A stretch of 64,000 nt of DNA. Source: CAYSLU01 sp964431965. Its GTDB lineage: Bacteria; Verrucomicrobiota; Kiritimatiellia; CAIKKV01; CAYSLU01. Positions 44,796 to 52,103 of the stretch are shown one piece after another. Under the pieces are notes generated by a model. It was not told the DNA's origin and did no database searches. It saw only the letters and a program-made list of their open reading frames with translations. Numbering within the stretch: the stretch's first letter is position 1; every line of letters begins with the position of its first letter. The position numbers were made by a program, and so were the translations under genes. The stretch lies in the NCBI GenBank assembly GCA_964431965.1, contig CAYSLU010000003.1:1-64000 (forward strand), given 5' to 3'.

Positions 44796-46098
44796 ATCCC
44801 CCCACCCGCTCCAGGTCCCGCCAGAATTCCGGGTAGGACGTCTGGATGCACGCCACCCCGTTGATCCGCGTCGGCGCGTCGGACGCCAGGGCCAGGACCG
44901 CCATGCTCATCGCGATCCGGTGGTCGCCGAGGCTGTCGAGCGCGGCTGTCGCGCGCGGATGCGACGGGCCCTCGACGGACATGCCGTCCGGGCGCTCCTC
45001 CACCGCCGCGCCCATGGCGCGCAGGTTCATCGCCATCGTCCGGATGCGATCCGACTCCTTCACGCGCAGCTCCGAGGCATCGCGGATCACCGTCCGCCCC
45101 CGGGCCAGCGACGCCACCGCCGCCAGCACCGGAATCTCGTCGATCAGATTGGGGATCTCGACGCCGCCGATCTCGGTGGCGCGCAGCTCGGCGCCCCGAA
45201 CGGAGACCGTTCCGCGCGGCTCGCCCTCCGCGCTGGCCGGATCCACGATGCACTCGATGTGCGCGCCCATCCGCCGCAGCACGTCGAGAATCGCCGTGCG
45301 GCGCGGGTTCAGCCCGACGTTCTCGACCGTCAGGTCCGCGCCCGGCCGGCTGGCGGCTGCCGCGATCCAGAACGCCGCCGAGGAGATGTCCCCGGGGACG
45401 ACCCATCCGCGCGCCGCGATCGCCGGGCCACCCGCACCCGAGCCCGTCAGCCGGATGGTCAACCCCTCCACGCGCACCGGCACCCCGGCGGCCCGAAACA
45501 GCTGCTCCGTGTGGTCACGGGTCGGCTGCGGCTCGCGGACGACCGTCTCGCCGTCCGCGAACAGGCCGGCCAGCAGCACGCAGGACTTCACCTGCGCGGA
45601 GGCCACGGGCAGGGTGTAGTCGATTCCCCGCAACGCGCCGCCCGTCACCCGCAGGGGGGCCGTCCCGGCCTCGCCCGTCAGCTCGACCCGCACCCCCATC
45701 TTCACGAGCGGGTCGCGTATGCGGCGCATCGGACGGGACGACAGCGATGCATCGCCGATCAGCTCGGACGTGAATGACTGCCCGGACAGGAAGCCGGCGA
45801 GCAGCCGCATGCACGTCCCGGAGTTGCCGCAGTCCAGCGACCCGGACGGCGCGTGGAACCGGCCGCCCGTTCCGCGCACGCGGATCGGCTCGCCGGCCGC
45901 ATCCACCTCCGCTCCGACGGCCGCCAGCGCCTTCAGCGTGTTCATGCAGTCTTCGCTGCGAAGGTACCCCCGGATCGTGGACGTGCCCGAGGCCAGAGCG
46001 GACAGCATGGCGACGCGGTGCGAGATGCTCTTGTCGCCGGGAACGGTCACGCGCCCCGCGATCTGCGCGGCCGGTCGAACGATGGCATAGTCGGCCAT
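44770..46098 (-). CDS. aroA: 3-phosphoshikimate 1-carboxyvinyltransferase (EPSP synthase)
   Basis: 442-aa shikimate-pathway enzyme joining shikimate 3-phosphate and phosphoenolpyruvate. Diagnostic blocks: GDKSISHRVAMLSALASG, GNSGTCMRLLAGFLSGQ, ELRVKESDRIRTMAMNLRAMGA, and DHRIAMSMAVLAL near the end. It follows tyrA by only 3 nt. With tyrA and hisC it forms an aromatic amino acid unit; aroQ is about 44 kb away at the left end. Confidence 0.96.
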   Translation of the reverse strand: MADYAIVRPAAQIAGRVTVPGDKSISHRVAMLSALASGTSTIRGYLRSEDCMNTLKALAAVGAEVDAAGEPIRVRGTGGRFHAPSGSLDCGNSGTCMRLLAGFLSGQSFTSELIGDASLSSRPMRRIRDPLVKMGVRVELTGEAGTAPLRVTGGALRGIDYTLPVASAQVKSCVLLAGLFADGETVVREPQPTRDHTEQLFRAAGVPVRVEGLTIRLTGSGAGGPAIAARGWVVPGDISSAAFWIAAAASRPGADLTVENVGLNPRRTAILDVLRRMGAHIECIVDPASAEGEPRGTVSVRGAELRATEIGGVEIPNLIDEIPVLAAVASLARGRTVIRDASELRVKESDRIRTMAMNLRAMGAAVEERPDGMSVEGPSHPRATAALDSLGDHRIAMSMAVLALASDAPTRINGVACIQTSYPEFWRDLERVGGYADVHGSN

Positions 46099-46101
46099 GA
46101 G

Positions 46102-46953
46102 TTACCTCACCAGCTGTCGGCGGCGATCCCGCGCCTCTTCGAGATACGTCTGCAGCTCGTCGAACCGCCCCGCCCGGATCAGGCCCGCCACCTGGTCCAG
46201 GGCGCCCCGAACCTCGGCCAGCTCATGCAGGACGGCGGGGCCGTTGGTCTTGAAGATGTCGTGCCAGACCTCCGGAGAGCCGTCGGCGACGCGCGTGGTG
46301 CTCCGGAATCCGGGCCCGCAGAAAAGCCGCACCAGATCGGGGCCGCTGCGTCCCACGCACATGGCCAGCACGGCGGCGAGCAGGTGGGGGAGGTGGCTTG
46401 TCCGGGCCATGAACTGGTCGTGCTCGCCCGGGCTGATGGCGACCACCGTCGACCCGAGCCCCGACCAGAACCGGCTCACCGCCTCAACCGCCTCCGGGTC
46501 GCTATCGGGCTCCGGCGTCACGACCGTGACGGCATCGCGGTAGAGATCGGGCTGGGCGGCGTCCAAGCCCGCCTGCTCCGAGCCGCAGATCGGATGGCTG
46601 CCCACGAACCGGGTCGAGTCGGGGCCCAGGATGCGCCGGACCTGCTCCAGCAGGTCGGACTTGGTGCTGCCCACGTCGGTCAGGACGGCGCCCGGCTTCA
46701 AGCCCGGGCGAGCCGCGGCCAGAAGGTCGGGGATGCACAGGATCGGCGTGCAGAAGACCACCAGGTCGGCGCCGCGGACGGCATCGGCCGGCTGCTCGAA
46801 CGCCTCGTCGACCGCGCCCCGGGCCAGGGCCGCGCGCCGCGTGTCCGGACGCCGGGCGCAACCGGCCACGCTCGCGGCCAGGCGGCTCCCGCGGGCGGCC
46901 AGGCCCAGCGACCCGCCCATGAGCCCCAGCCCGATGATCGCGATGCGGTTCAC
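46102..46953 (-). CDS. tyrA: Prephenate/arogenate dehydrogenase
   Basis: 283-aa NAD(P)-dependent dehydrogenase for tyrosine synthesis. Rossmann motif GLGLMGGSL near residues 8-16, TDVGSTKSDLL, GSHPICGSEQAGLDAA (catalytic His), and HDQFMARTSHLPHLLAAVLA. Whether prephenate or arogenate is used cannot be told. No ACT domain or chorismate-mutase fusion. It lies between hisC (3 nt) and aroA (3 nt). Confidence 0.92.
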   Translation of the reverse strand: MNRIAIIGLGLMGGSLGLAARGSRLAASVAGCARRPDTRRAALARGAVDEAFEQPADAVRGADLVVFCTPILCIPDLLAAARPGLKPGAVLTDVGSTKSDLLEQVRRILGPDSTRFVGSHPICGSEQAGLDAAQPDLYRDAVTVVTPEPDSDPEAVEAVSRFWSGLGSTVVAISPGEHDQFMARTSHLPHLLAAVLAMCVGRSGPDLVRLFCGPGFRSTTRVADGSPEVWHDIFKTNGPAVLHELAEVRGALDQVAGLIRAGRFDELQTYLEEARDRRRQLVR

Positions 46954-46956
46954 GAG

Positions 46957-48069
46957 TCAGCGCCCCAGGTTCAGCACCCGCGCCAGTGCGGCCACGCAGC
47001 GCGCGTTCTCCTCGGCCGTCCCGACGGTGATGCGCACGTACTCGCCAAGCCCGTAGCCGTCCATCGGGCGGGCGATGATCCGCTCGCGCTGCAGCTGCTC
47101 GAACACCTTCCGCCCCTGCCCCACGCGCACCAGCAGGAAGTTCGCCACGGAGGGGACGTACGGCAGGCCCAGGCGCCGCAGCTCGGCCTCGAAGTAGGCC
47201 AGCCCATCGCGCACCATGCCGCGCGTCCGCTCGACGTGCGCGTCATCGCCCAACGCCGCCTGCGCCGCCGCCAGGCCCATGTAGTTCACGTTGAACGGCT
47301 GGCGCACCCGGTGCAGCAGGCGGATGCCCGCCTCGGGCGCCACGGCGTAGCCGACGCGAAGCCCCGCCAGGCCGTACGTCTTCGAGAACGTCCGCAGCAC
47401 CACGACCTTCCGGCCCTCGCGCACGTAGCGCAGGCAGTCGGGCTGGCGGGCGGGCGGCAGCAGCTCGACGTACGCCTCGTCCAGGCCCACCACCACGTGA
47501 TCGGGCACCGCGTCCATGAACCGGTCGATCGCCTCGCCGTCGACCATGGTGCCCGTCGGGTTGTTCGGATTCGCAATGAACACCATCTTCGTATCCGGCG
47601 CAATCGCCCGCCGCATGGCGTCGAGGTCATGCGTGAAGTCGCGCATCGGCGCGACGATGGTCCGCGCGCGAAACATGGCCGCGACCAGCTGGTACACGAC
47701 GAACGCGCCCTGCGAGACGACGATCGACGAGCCGGCGTCCAAGAACGCGTGGCCCATCAGCTCGATGATCTCGTTGCTGCCGCTGCCGACGAGGATCTGG
47801 TCCGCCCCCACCTTCAGCTTCTCGGCCAGCGCGCGGCGCAGATAGAACGCGCCGCCGTCCGGGTACCGGTGCATGTCCGGCGCCGCGGCCTGCATGGCCG
47901 CGAGGGCCTTCGGCGACGGCCCGAGCGAGTTCTCGTTGGACGCGAGCTTGACGATCTCGTCGGCGCTCGCAAAACCGAGCTCGCGCGCGACCTCCTCGAT
48001 CGGGCGGCCGGGCTCGTAGATCCCGAGCTTTCCGACCCACGGGTTGGCCAGGTCTTCGAATGTCTTCAT
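46957..48069 (-). CDS. hisC: Histidinol-phosphate/aromatic aminotransferase
   Basis: 370-aa PLP-dependent class I/II aminotransferase of the HisC group. KLASNENSLGPSPKA, ANPNNPTGTMV, LDEAYVELLP, and the PLP lysine Lys230 in RTFSKTYGLAGLRVGY; C-terminal arginine in YVRITVGTAEEN. The position directly before tyrA suggests it may serve aromatic amino acids as well as, or instead of, histidine. The start is at ATG 48067-48069, which overlaps the scpB stop as ATGA. Confidence 0.92.
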   Translation of the reverse strand: MKTFEDLANPWVGKLGIYEPGRPIEEVARELGFASADEIVKLASNENSLGPSPKALAAMQAAAPDMHRYPDGGAFYLRRALAEKLKVGADQILVGSGSNEIIELMGHAFLDAGSSIVVSQGAFVVYQLVAAMFRARTIVAPMRDFTHDLDAMRRAIAPDTKMVFIANPNNPTGTMVDGEAIDRFMDAVPDHVVVGLDEAYVELLPPARQPDCLRYVREGRKVVVLRTFSKTYGLAGLRVGYAVAPEAGIRLLHRVRQPFNVNYMGLAAAQAALGDDAHVERTRGMVRDGLAYFEAELRRLGLPYVPSVANFLLVRVGQGRKVFEQLQRERIIARPMDGYGLGEYVRITVGTAEENARCVAALARVLNLGR

Positions 48070-48806
48070 GCGTTCTCTCCATCGGCCGAAGGCGCCGCAG
48101 CGGCTTCGGGTGTCGGTTCCGCGGCCGGCGCGTCCGGGGCCGGCGCGCTCTCGGCCGGCGCCGGCGCCCCCGCCTCGGCGGCGGCCGGCTCCGGAGCCGG
48201 GGCGGGAGCCTTGGCGCGCTGCCGCTCCAGGTCGATCCGCGACAGCTGCTCGATGCCGGGCAGGTCCTTCACGTTCTTCAGGCCGAAGTGCTCCAGGAAG
48301 GGCCCGGTCGTGCCGTACAGCAGGGGCCGGCCGGGCAGCTCGCTCCGGCCCACGATGCGGATCAGCTGCATCTCGAGCAGCTGCCGGATCACGTGGTCGA
48401 CGCCGACGCCGCGCACGCCCTCTATTTCCGAGCGCATGACCGGCTGGCGGTAGGCAATGATGGCGAGCGTCTCGAGCGCCGGCCGCGAAAGCCGCGTCGA
48501 GCGCTCCTCTCCGCGCAGGTGCCGCAGCCAGGATCCGCACGCCGGATCGCTGTGGAACCGGTACCCTTCGGCGCTCTGGCCGAGCTGCACGCCGAAGCCG
48601 GCCTTCTCGAGGTCCGCCACCAGCTCGGCCAGCGCGGCCTCGATCTGCTTGTCCTTGAGGCCGGCGAAGGCCGACGCGTCTCCGCCGTAGGCCTCCGCCA
48701 CCTCGGCGAGGTTCTGGCGCATGCGCGCCACCGTGAGCGGCTGGCTGGCCCCGAAGACCATGGCCCCCAGCACCTGCTTGAGCGTCAATGCGGTTTCCGC
48801 TTCCAT
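48066..48806 (-). CDS. scpB: Segregation and condensation protein B
   Basis: 246-aa partner of ScpA and SMC in chromosome condensation. It has two winged-helix domains: SRPALETLAIIAYRQPVMRSEIEGVRGV is the signature region, followed by RIVGRSELPGRPLLYGTTGPFLEHFGL. After about residue 195 the chain becomes a 50-residue low-complexity Ala/Pro/Glu tail, longer than in most ScpB proteins. It lies 20 nt after scpA and overlaps hisC. Confidence 0.94.
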   Translation of the reverse strand: MEAETALTLKQVLGAMVFGASQPLTVARMRQNLAEVAEAYGGDASAFAGLKDKQIEAALAELVADLEKAGFGVQLGQSAEGYRFHSDPACGSWLRHLRGEERSTRLSRPALETLAIIAYRQPVMRSEIEGVRGVGVDHVIRQLLEMQLIRIVGRSELPGRPLLYGTTGPFLEHFGLKNVKDLPGIEQLSRIDLERQRAKAPAPAPEPAAAEAGAPAPAESAPAPDAPAAEPTPEAAAAPSADGENA

Positions 48807-48826
48807 GTGTCACCACTCCCGCGCGG

Positions 48827-49558
48827 CTACTTCACATCCACGCGCGTCACCAGGATATCTCCGAAGCTCCGGTCCTGCCGGACCGCGAGCTGCTTCAGGC
48901 GAATCAGCTCGAGCAACGCCAGGAACGTGCAGACGATCTCGTGCCGCGAGGCCGCCGAGGCGAAGAGCGTCGAGAAGGTCACCATCCCGCTGTCGCGCGT
49001 GACCTTCAGGATCAGCTCGATCTTGTCGGCCACGGTGAACCGCTCGTCGAAGATCTCGCCGAACGTCTCCTCCTTGACCTTCTTCAGCACCTCGTTGAAC
49101 GCGGCGATGAGGTCGAAGAGGCTCACGTCCGTGAGGTTCAGCCCCGTGTCGGCCTCCGGGATGTACCCGTCCGCGCCCCGCGTGAAGATATTCTCCTGGC
49201 GGTGCTCCAGCTCGCCCAGCTGCGACGCGGCGTCCTTGAACTTCTTGTACTCGACCAGCTGGCGCACCAGCTCCCAGCGGGGGTCGGCCTCCTCCTCCTC
49301 CATCTCGGGCCGCTCCTCGACGGGGAGGAGCATGCGGCTCTTGATCATCATGAGCGTCGCCGCCATCACGATGAACTCGCCCGCGATGTTCAGGTCGAGC
49401 ATCCGCATCAGGTTCAAGTACTCCATGTACTGGGTCGTGATCCGCTCGATCGGAATGTCGTATATGTCCACCTCATCCTTCTTGATGAGGTAGAGCAGCA
49501 GATCGAGCGGCCCCTCGAACACCTCGACGCGAACCTTGTAGTCGTCCTGCGGAATCAT
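48827..49558 (-). CDS. scpA: Segregation and condensation protein A
   Basis: 243-aa kleisin that bridges SMC heads. It shows the conserved N-terminal EVFEGPLDLLLYLIKKDEVDIYDIPIERITTQY, then AGEFIVMAATLMMIKSRMLLP and an acidic linker (EERPEMEEEEADPRWELVRQLVEYKKFK). The C-terminal winged helix ends LLELIRLKQLAVRQD. It is followed by scpB and preceded by trpS (30 nt). Confidence 0.95.
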   Translation of the reverse strand: MIPQDDYKVRVEVFEGPLDLLLYLIKKDEVDIYDIPIERITTQYMEYLNLMRMLDLNIAGEFIVMAATLMMIKSRMLLPVEERPEMEEEEADPRWELVRQLVEYKKFKDAASQLGELEHRQENIFTRGADGYIPEADTGLNLTDVSLFDLIAAFNEVLKKVKEETFGEIFDERFTVADKIELILKVTRDSGMVTFSTLFASAASRHEIVCTFLALLELIRLKQLAVRQDRSFGDILVTRVDVK

Positions 49559-49588
49559 CCCCGTCCCTTCATGTCCTCGGCCGCCCCG

Positions 49589-50551
49589 TCACTCCAGCCC
49601 GACCGCGCGCCGCGCGGCCTGAAGCGTCGGCCGCACCACGGCGCGGGCCTTCTCGGCACCGGCCCGCAGGATGGCGTCCACCCGCCCGGGATCCTGGTCC
49701 AGCTCCTGCCGGCGCGCCCGGAACGGCTCAAAGTGCGCCCACACCTTCTCGAAGAGCGCCTTCTTCACGTCGCCATACCCCAGCCCGCCCGCGCGATAGC
49801 GCTGCGCCATCGCCTCGCGCTCTGCGTCTGTCGCGAACAGCCGGTACAGGGCAAACACGGTGCAGCGGTCCGGATCCTTGGGATCCGCCAGCGGCGTGCT
49901 GTCCGTCACAATCCGCATGCAGGTCTTGCGCGTCTCTTCGCGCGGAGCGAAGAGCTCGATCGTGTTGCTGTAGGACTTGGACATCTTCTGGCCGTCCACG
50001 CCGGGCACCACGGCGACGGACTCCCGGATCACGGGCTCCGGCACTTTGAAGACCTCGCCGAACTTCAGGTTGAACTTGATCGCGATGTCGCGCGTGACTT
50101 CGACGTGCTGCTTCTGGTCCTGCCCCACGGGAACCACGTCGCTCTGCACCGCCAGGATGTCCGCGGCCATGAGCACCGGGTAGGCGAAGAGGCCGTGGCT
50201 CGCCGCAATCCCCCGGGCCAGCTTGTCCTTGTAGGAATGACAGCGCTCCAGCAGGCCCATCGGGGTCACGACCGACAGGAGCCAGGCCAGCTCCTGCACC
50301 TCGGGGACATCGCTCTGCCGGTAGAAGACGGTCCGATCGGGGTCCAGCCCGCAGGCCAGGAAATCGAGCGCCACGTCACGAACCGCCGAGCGCAGCGCGG
50401 CCGCATCCTGCACGGTCGTGAGCGCGTGGTAGTCGGCGATGAAATAGAACGCGTCGCCCCGCTCCTGGAGCTCCAGCGCCGGCCTCATCATGCCGAAGTA
50501 GTTCCCCAGATGCAGCTTGCCCGACGGCTGTATCCCGGATAGTGCCCTCAT
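49589..50551 (-). CDS. trpS: Tryptophan--tRNA ligase
   Basis: 320-aa class Ic synthetase. HIGH-type motif in GIQPSGKLHLGNYFG (about residues 6-20); KMSKS motif in GQKMSKSYSN; AADILAVQSDVVPVGQDQKQHVEVTRDIA is typical. Normal length. Its own promoter at 50581-50609 makes it the probable first gene of the trpS-scpA-scpB-hisC-tyrA-aroA-cmk transcript. Confidence 0.96.
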   Translation of the reverse strand: MRALSGIQPSGKLHLGNYFGMMRPALELQERGDAFYFIADYHALTTVQDAAALRSAVRDVALDFLACGLDPDRTVFYRQSDVPEVQELAWLLSVVTPMGLLERCHSYKDKLARGIAASHGLFAYPVLMAADILAVQSDVVPVGQDQKQHVEVTRDIAIKFNLKFGEVFKVPEPVIRESVAVVPGVDGQKMSKSYSNTIELFAPREETRKTCMRIVTDSTPLADPKDPDRCTVFALYRLFATDAEREAMAQRYRAGGLGYGDVKKALFEKVWAHFEPFRARRQELDQDPGRVDAILRAGAEKARAVVRPTLQAARRAVGLE

Positions 50552-50580
50552 GGTCGTTTGTCCCTCACGTGCAGCCGGTC

Positions 50581-50609
50581 ATAATAGGCGCACGCCCCCG
50601 CGCCGTCCA
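50581..50609 (-). promoter_or_regulatory. Promoter of the trpS-scpAB-hisC-tyrA-aroA-cmk run
   Basis: Minus strand: -35 TGGACG (50604-50609), 17-nt spacer, -10 TATTAT (50581-50586), about 30 nt before the trpS ATG. It has the same -35 hexamer and spacing as the promoter at 19421-19449. Confidence 0.65.
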
Positions 50610-50633
50610 TTTCCGTTTTCCCCGACAGGCGAA

Positions 50634-52103
50634 TCAGCCCCAGATCCGGCGCTTGAGCTCGTTGTAGCGCGCATACGGGGCCGCGAAAGCGGCGTGCGCC
50701 CGGGGGTCCGGCTGGAACACGCGGCTCGCCCGGTACAGGCCGGCGCTGGCGTCTTCGAGCGACGGGAACGCGCCCGCGCCAGCCGCCGCCAGCATGGCCG
50801 CCCCCACCACCGCGGCCTCCGTCACCGCCGGCCGCTCGACCGGCAGGCCCGTCACGTCCGCCTGCATCTGCAGCCAGACGTCGCTTTTCGCGCCGCCGCC
50901 GATCGCCCGAACGGTGTCCGGCCGGAATCCGTTGGCCGACAGCCGCTCCAGGTTTTCGCGCAGGCTGAAGGCGAGCGACTCCAGAGTCGCCCGGTACAGC
51001 TCCGCGCGACCATGCTGGAGCGACAGGCCCACGAAGGCCCCGCGGGCCCTGGGATTCGGGTCCGGCGAGATCTCGCCGTCGAAATGAGGCAGCACCGTCA
51101 GCCCCCCGCACCCCGGCGCCACGCCGGCGGCGGCTTCGTCGAGCTGCTTCAGCGTCATGTCGGGTGCGAACTCGCGCCGGAACCAGTCGAGCAGCAGTCC
51201 CGCGATCTTCGAGAACGCCAGCCCGAAGCGGTAGCGCCGGATCGGGAAGCGCCCGCCGTACAGGCCCGGAGGCATTACGTCGGGCAGCCGCTCGGTCAGC
51301 GTGACCAGCGCGAGGCACGTGCCGGTCGTCACGGACACGATGCCCGGGCGGCAGTTCCCGGCGCCGAGCGCCCCGGCATACTGGTCGTTTGTTCCGGTGA
51401 CCATCAGCGTGTCCGCCGGCAGCCCCCACTCCGCCGCCGCGGCCGACAGGGCCCGCACCGGCGCACCCGAGTGCTGGATCCGGGCGACCTGCCCCGCGGC
51501 GATCCCGGCCGCGGCCAGCGCCGCCGGGAGGAACTCGGTCTCCCCGTCCGCACACAGGCCCGTCGAAGGAGCCGTGTTGGAGTCGGTCACCGCCTCGCCG
51601 GTCAGCCGATACACGAAGTACTCCGGCAGCAGCAGAAACCGGCGCGCCCGCGCCATGCGCTCCGGATAGTGCTCGCGCAGCCACATGATCTTGGGCGCCG
51701 ACGCGATCGGCGTGATGAGGGGAATCGGACCGGGGCCGCCGGCACGCTCGACCGCCGCACGCATCGCATCCGCCTGCGCGGCCGCCCGGCTGTCGTACCA
51801 GAGAATCGCGGGGTACAGGGGCTGGTCGGCTTCATCCAGCGCGACGAAGGTCTGGCCCTGCGACGCCACGGCCATGGCCGCCACCGGCGAACCCGCCGAC
51901 CGCACCGCCTCCTGAACGCACTCGCGGGCAGCCGTGTAGATGACATCGATGGGCACCTCCGCGTGCCCGTCGGGCGTCACCTTCGGCGAATACCCGGCCT
52001 GCCCGAAGCCCAGCAGGCGGCCGGCGCCGTCCACCACGCCGGCTTTCGCTCCGGTTCCGCCGACGTCCAGCCCCAGATATACGCCCGTCCGCTTTGCGCT
52101 CAT
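50634..52103 (-). CDS. FGGY-family carbohydrate kinase (xylulokinase-like)
   Basis: 489-aa ATP-dependent sugar kinase. N-terminal phosphate-binding block YLGLDVGGTGAKAGVVD, substrate-domain block AIDVIY-like, and TGTNDQYAGALGAG. FGGY-like C-terminal signature region around ESLAFSLRENLERL...RAIGGGAKSDVWLQMQADVTGLPV. It resembles xylulose/ribulose kinases, but specificity cannot be assigned. Its ATG overlaps the stop of the CBM9-like gene (52100-52103). With the HAD gene two steps upstream it suggests processing of a released sugar. Confidence 0.9.
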   Translation of the reverse strand: MSAKRTGVYLGLDVGGTGAKAGVVDGAGRLLGFGQAGYSPKVTPDGHAEVPIDVIYTAARECVQEAVRSAGSPVAAMAVASQGQTFVALDEADQPLYPAILWYDSRAAAQADAMRAAVERAGGPGPIPLITPIASAPKIMWLREHYPERMARARRFLLLPEYFVYRLTGEAVTDSNTAPSTGLCADGETEFLPAALAAAGIAAGQVARIQHSGAPVRALSAAAAEWGLPADTLMVTGTNDQYAGALGAGNCRPGIVSVTTGTCLALVTLTERLPDVMPPGLYGGRFPIRRYRFGLAFSKIAGLLLDWFRREFAPDMTLKQLDEAAAGVAPGCGGLTVLPHFDGEISPDPNPRARGAFVGLSLQHGRAELYRATLESLAFSLRENLERLSANGFRPDTVRAIGGGAKSDVWLQMQADVTGLPVERPAVTEAAVVGAAMLAAAGAGAFPSLEDASAGLYRASRVFQPDPRAHAAFAAPYARYNELKRRIWG

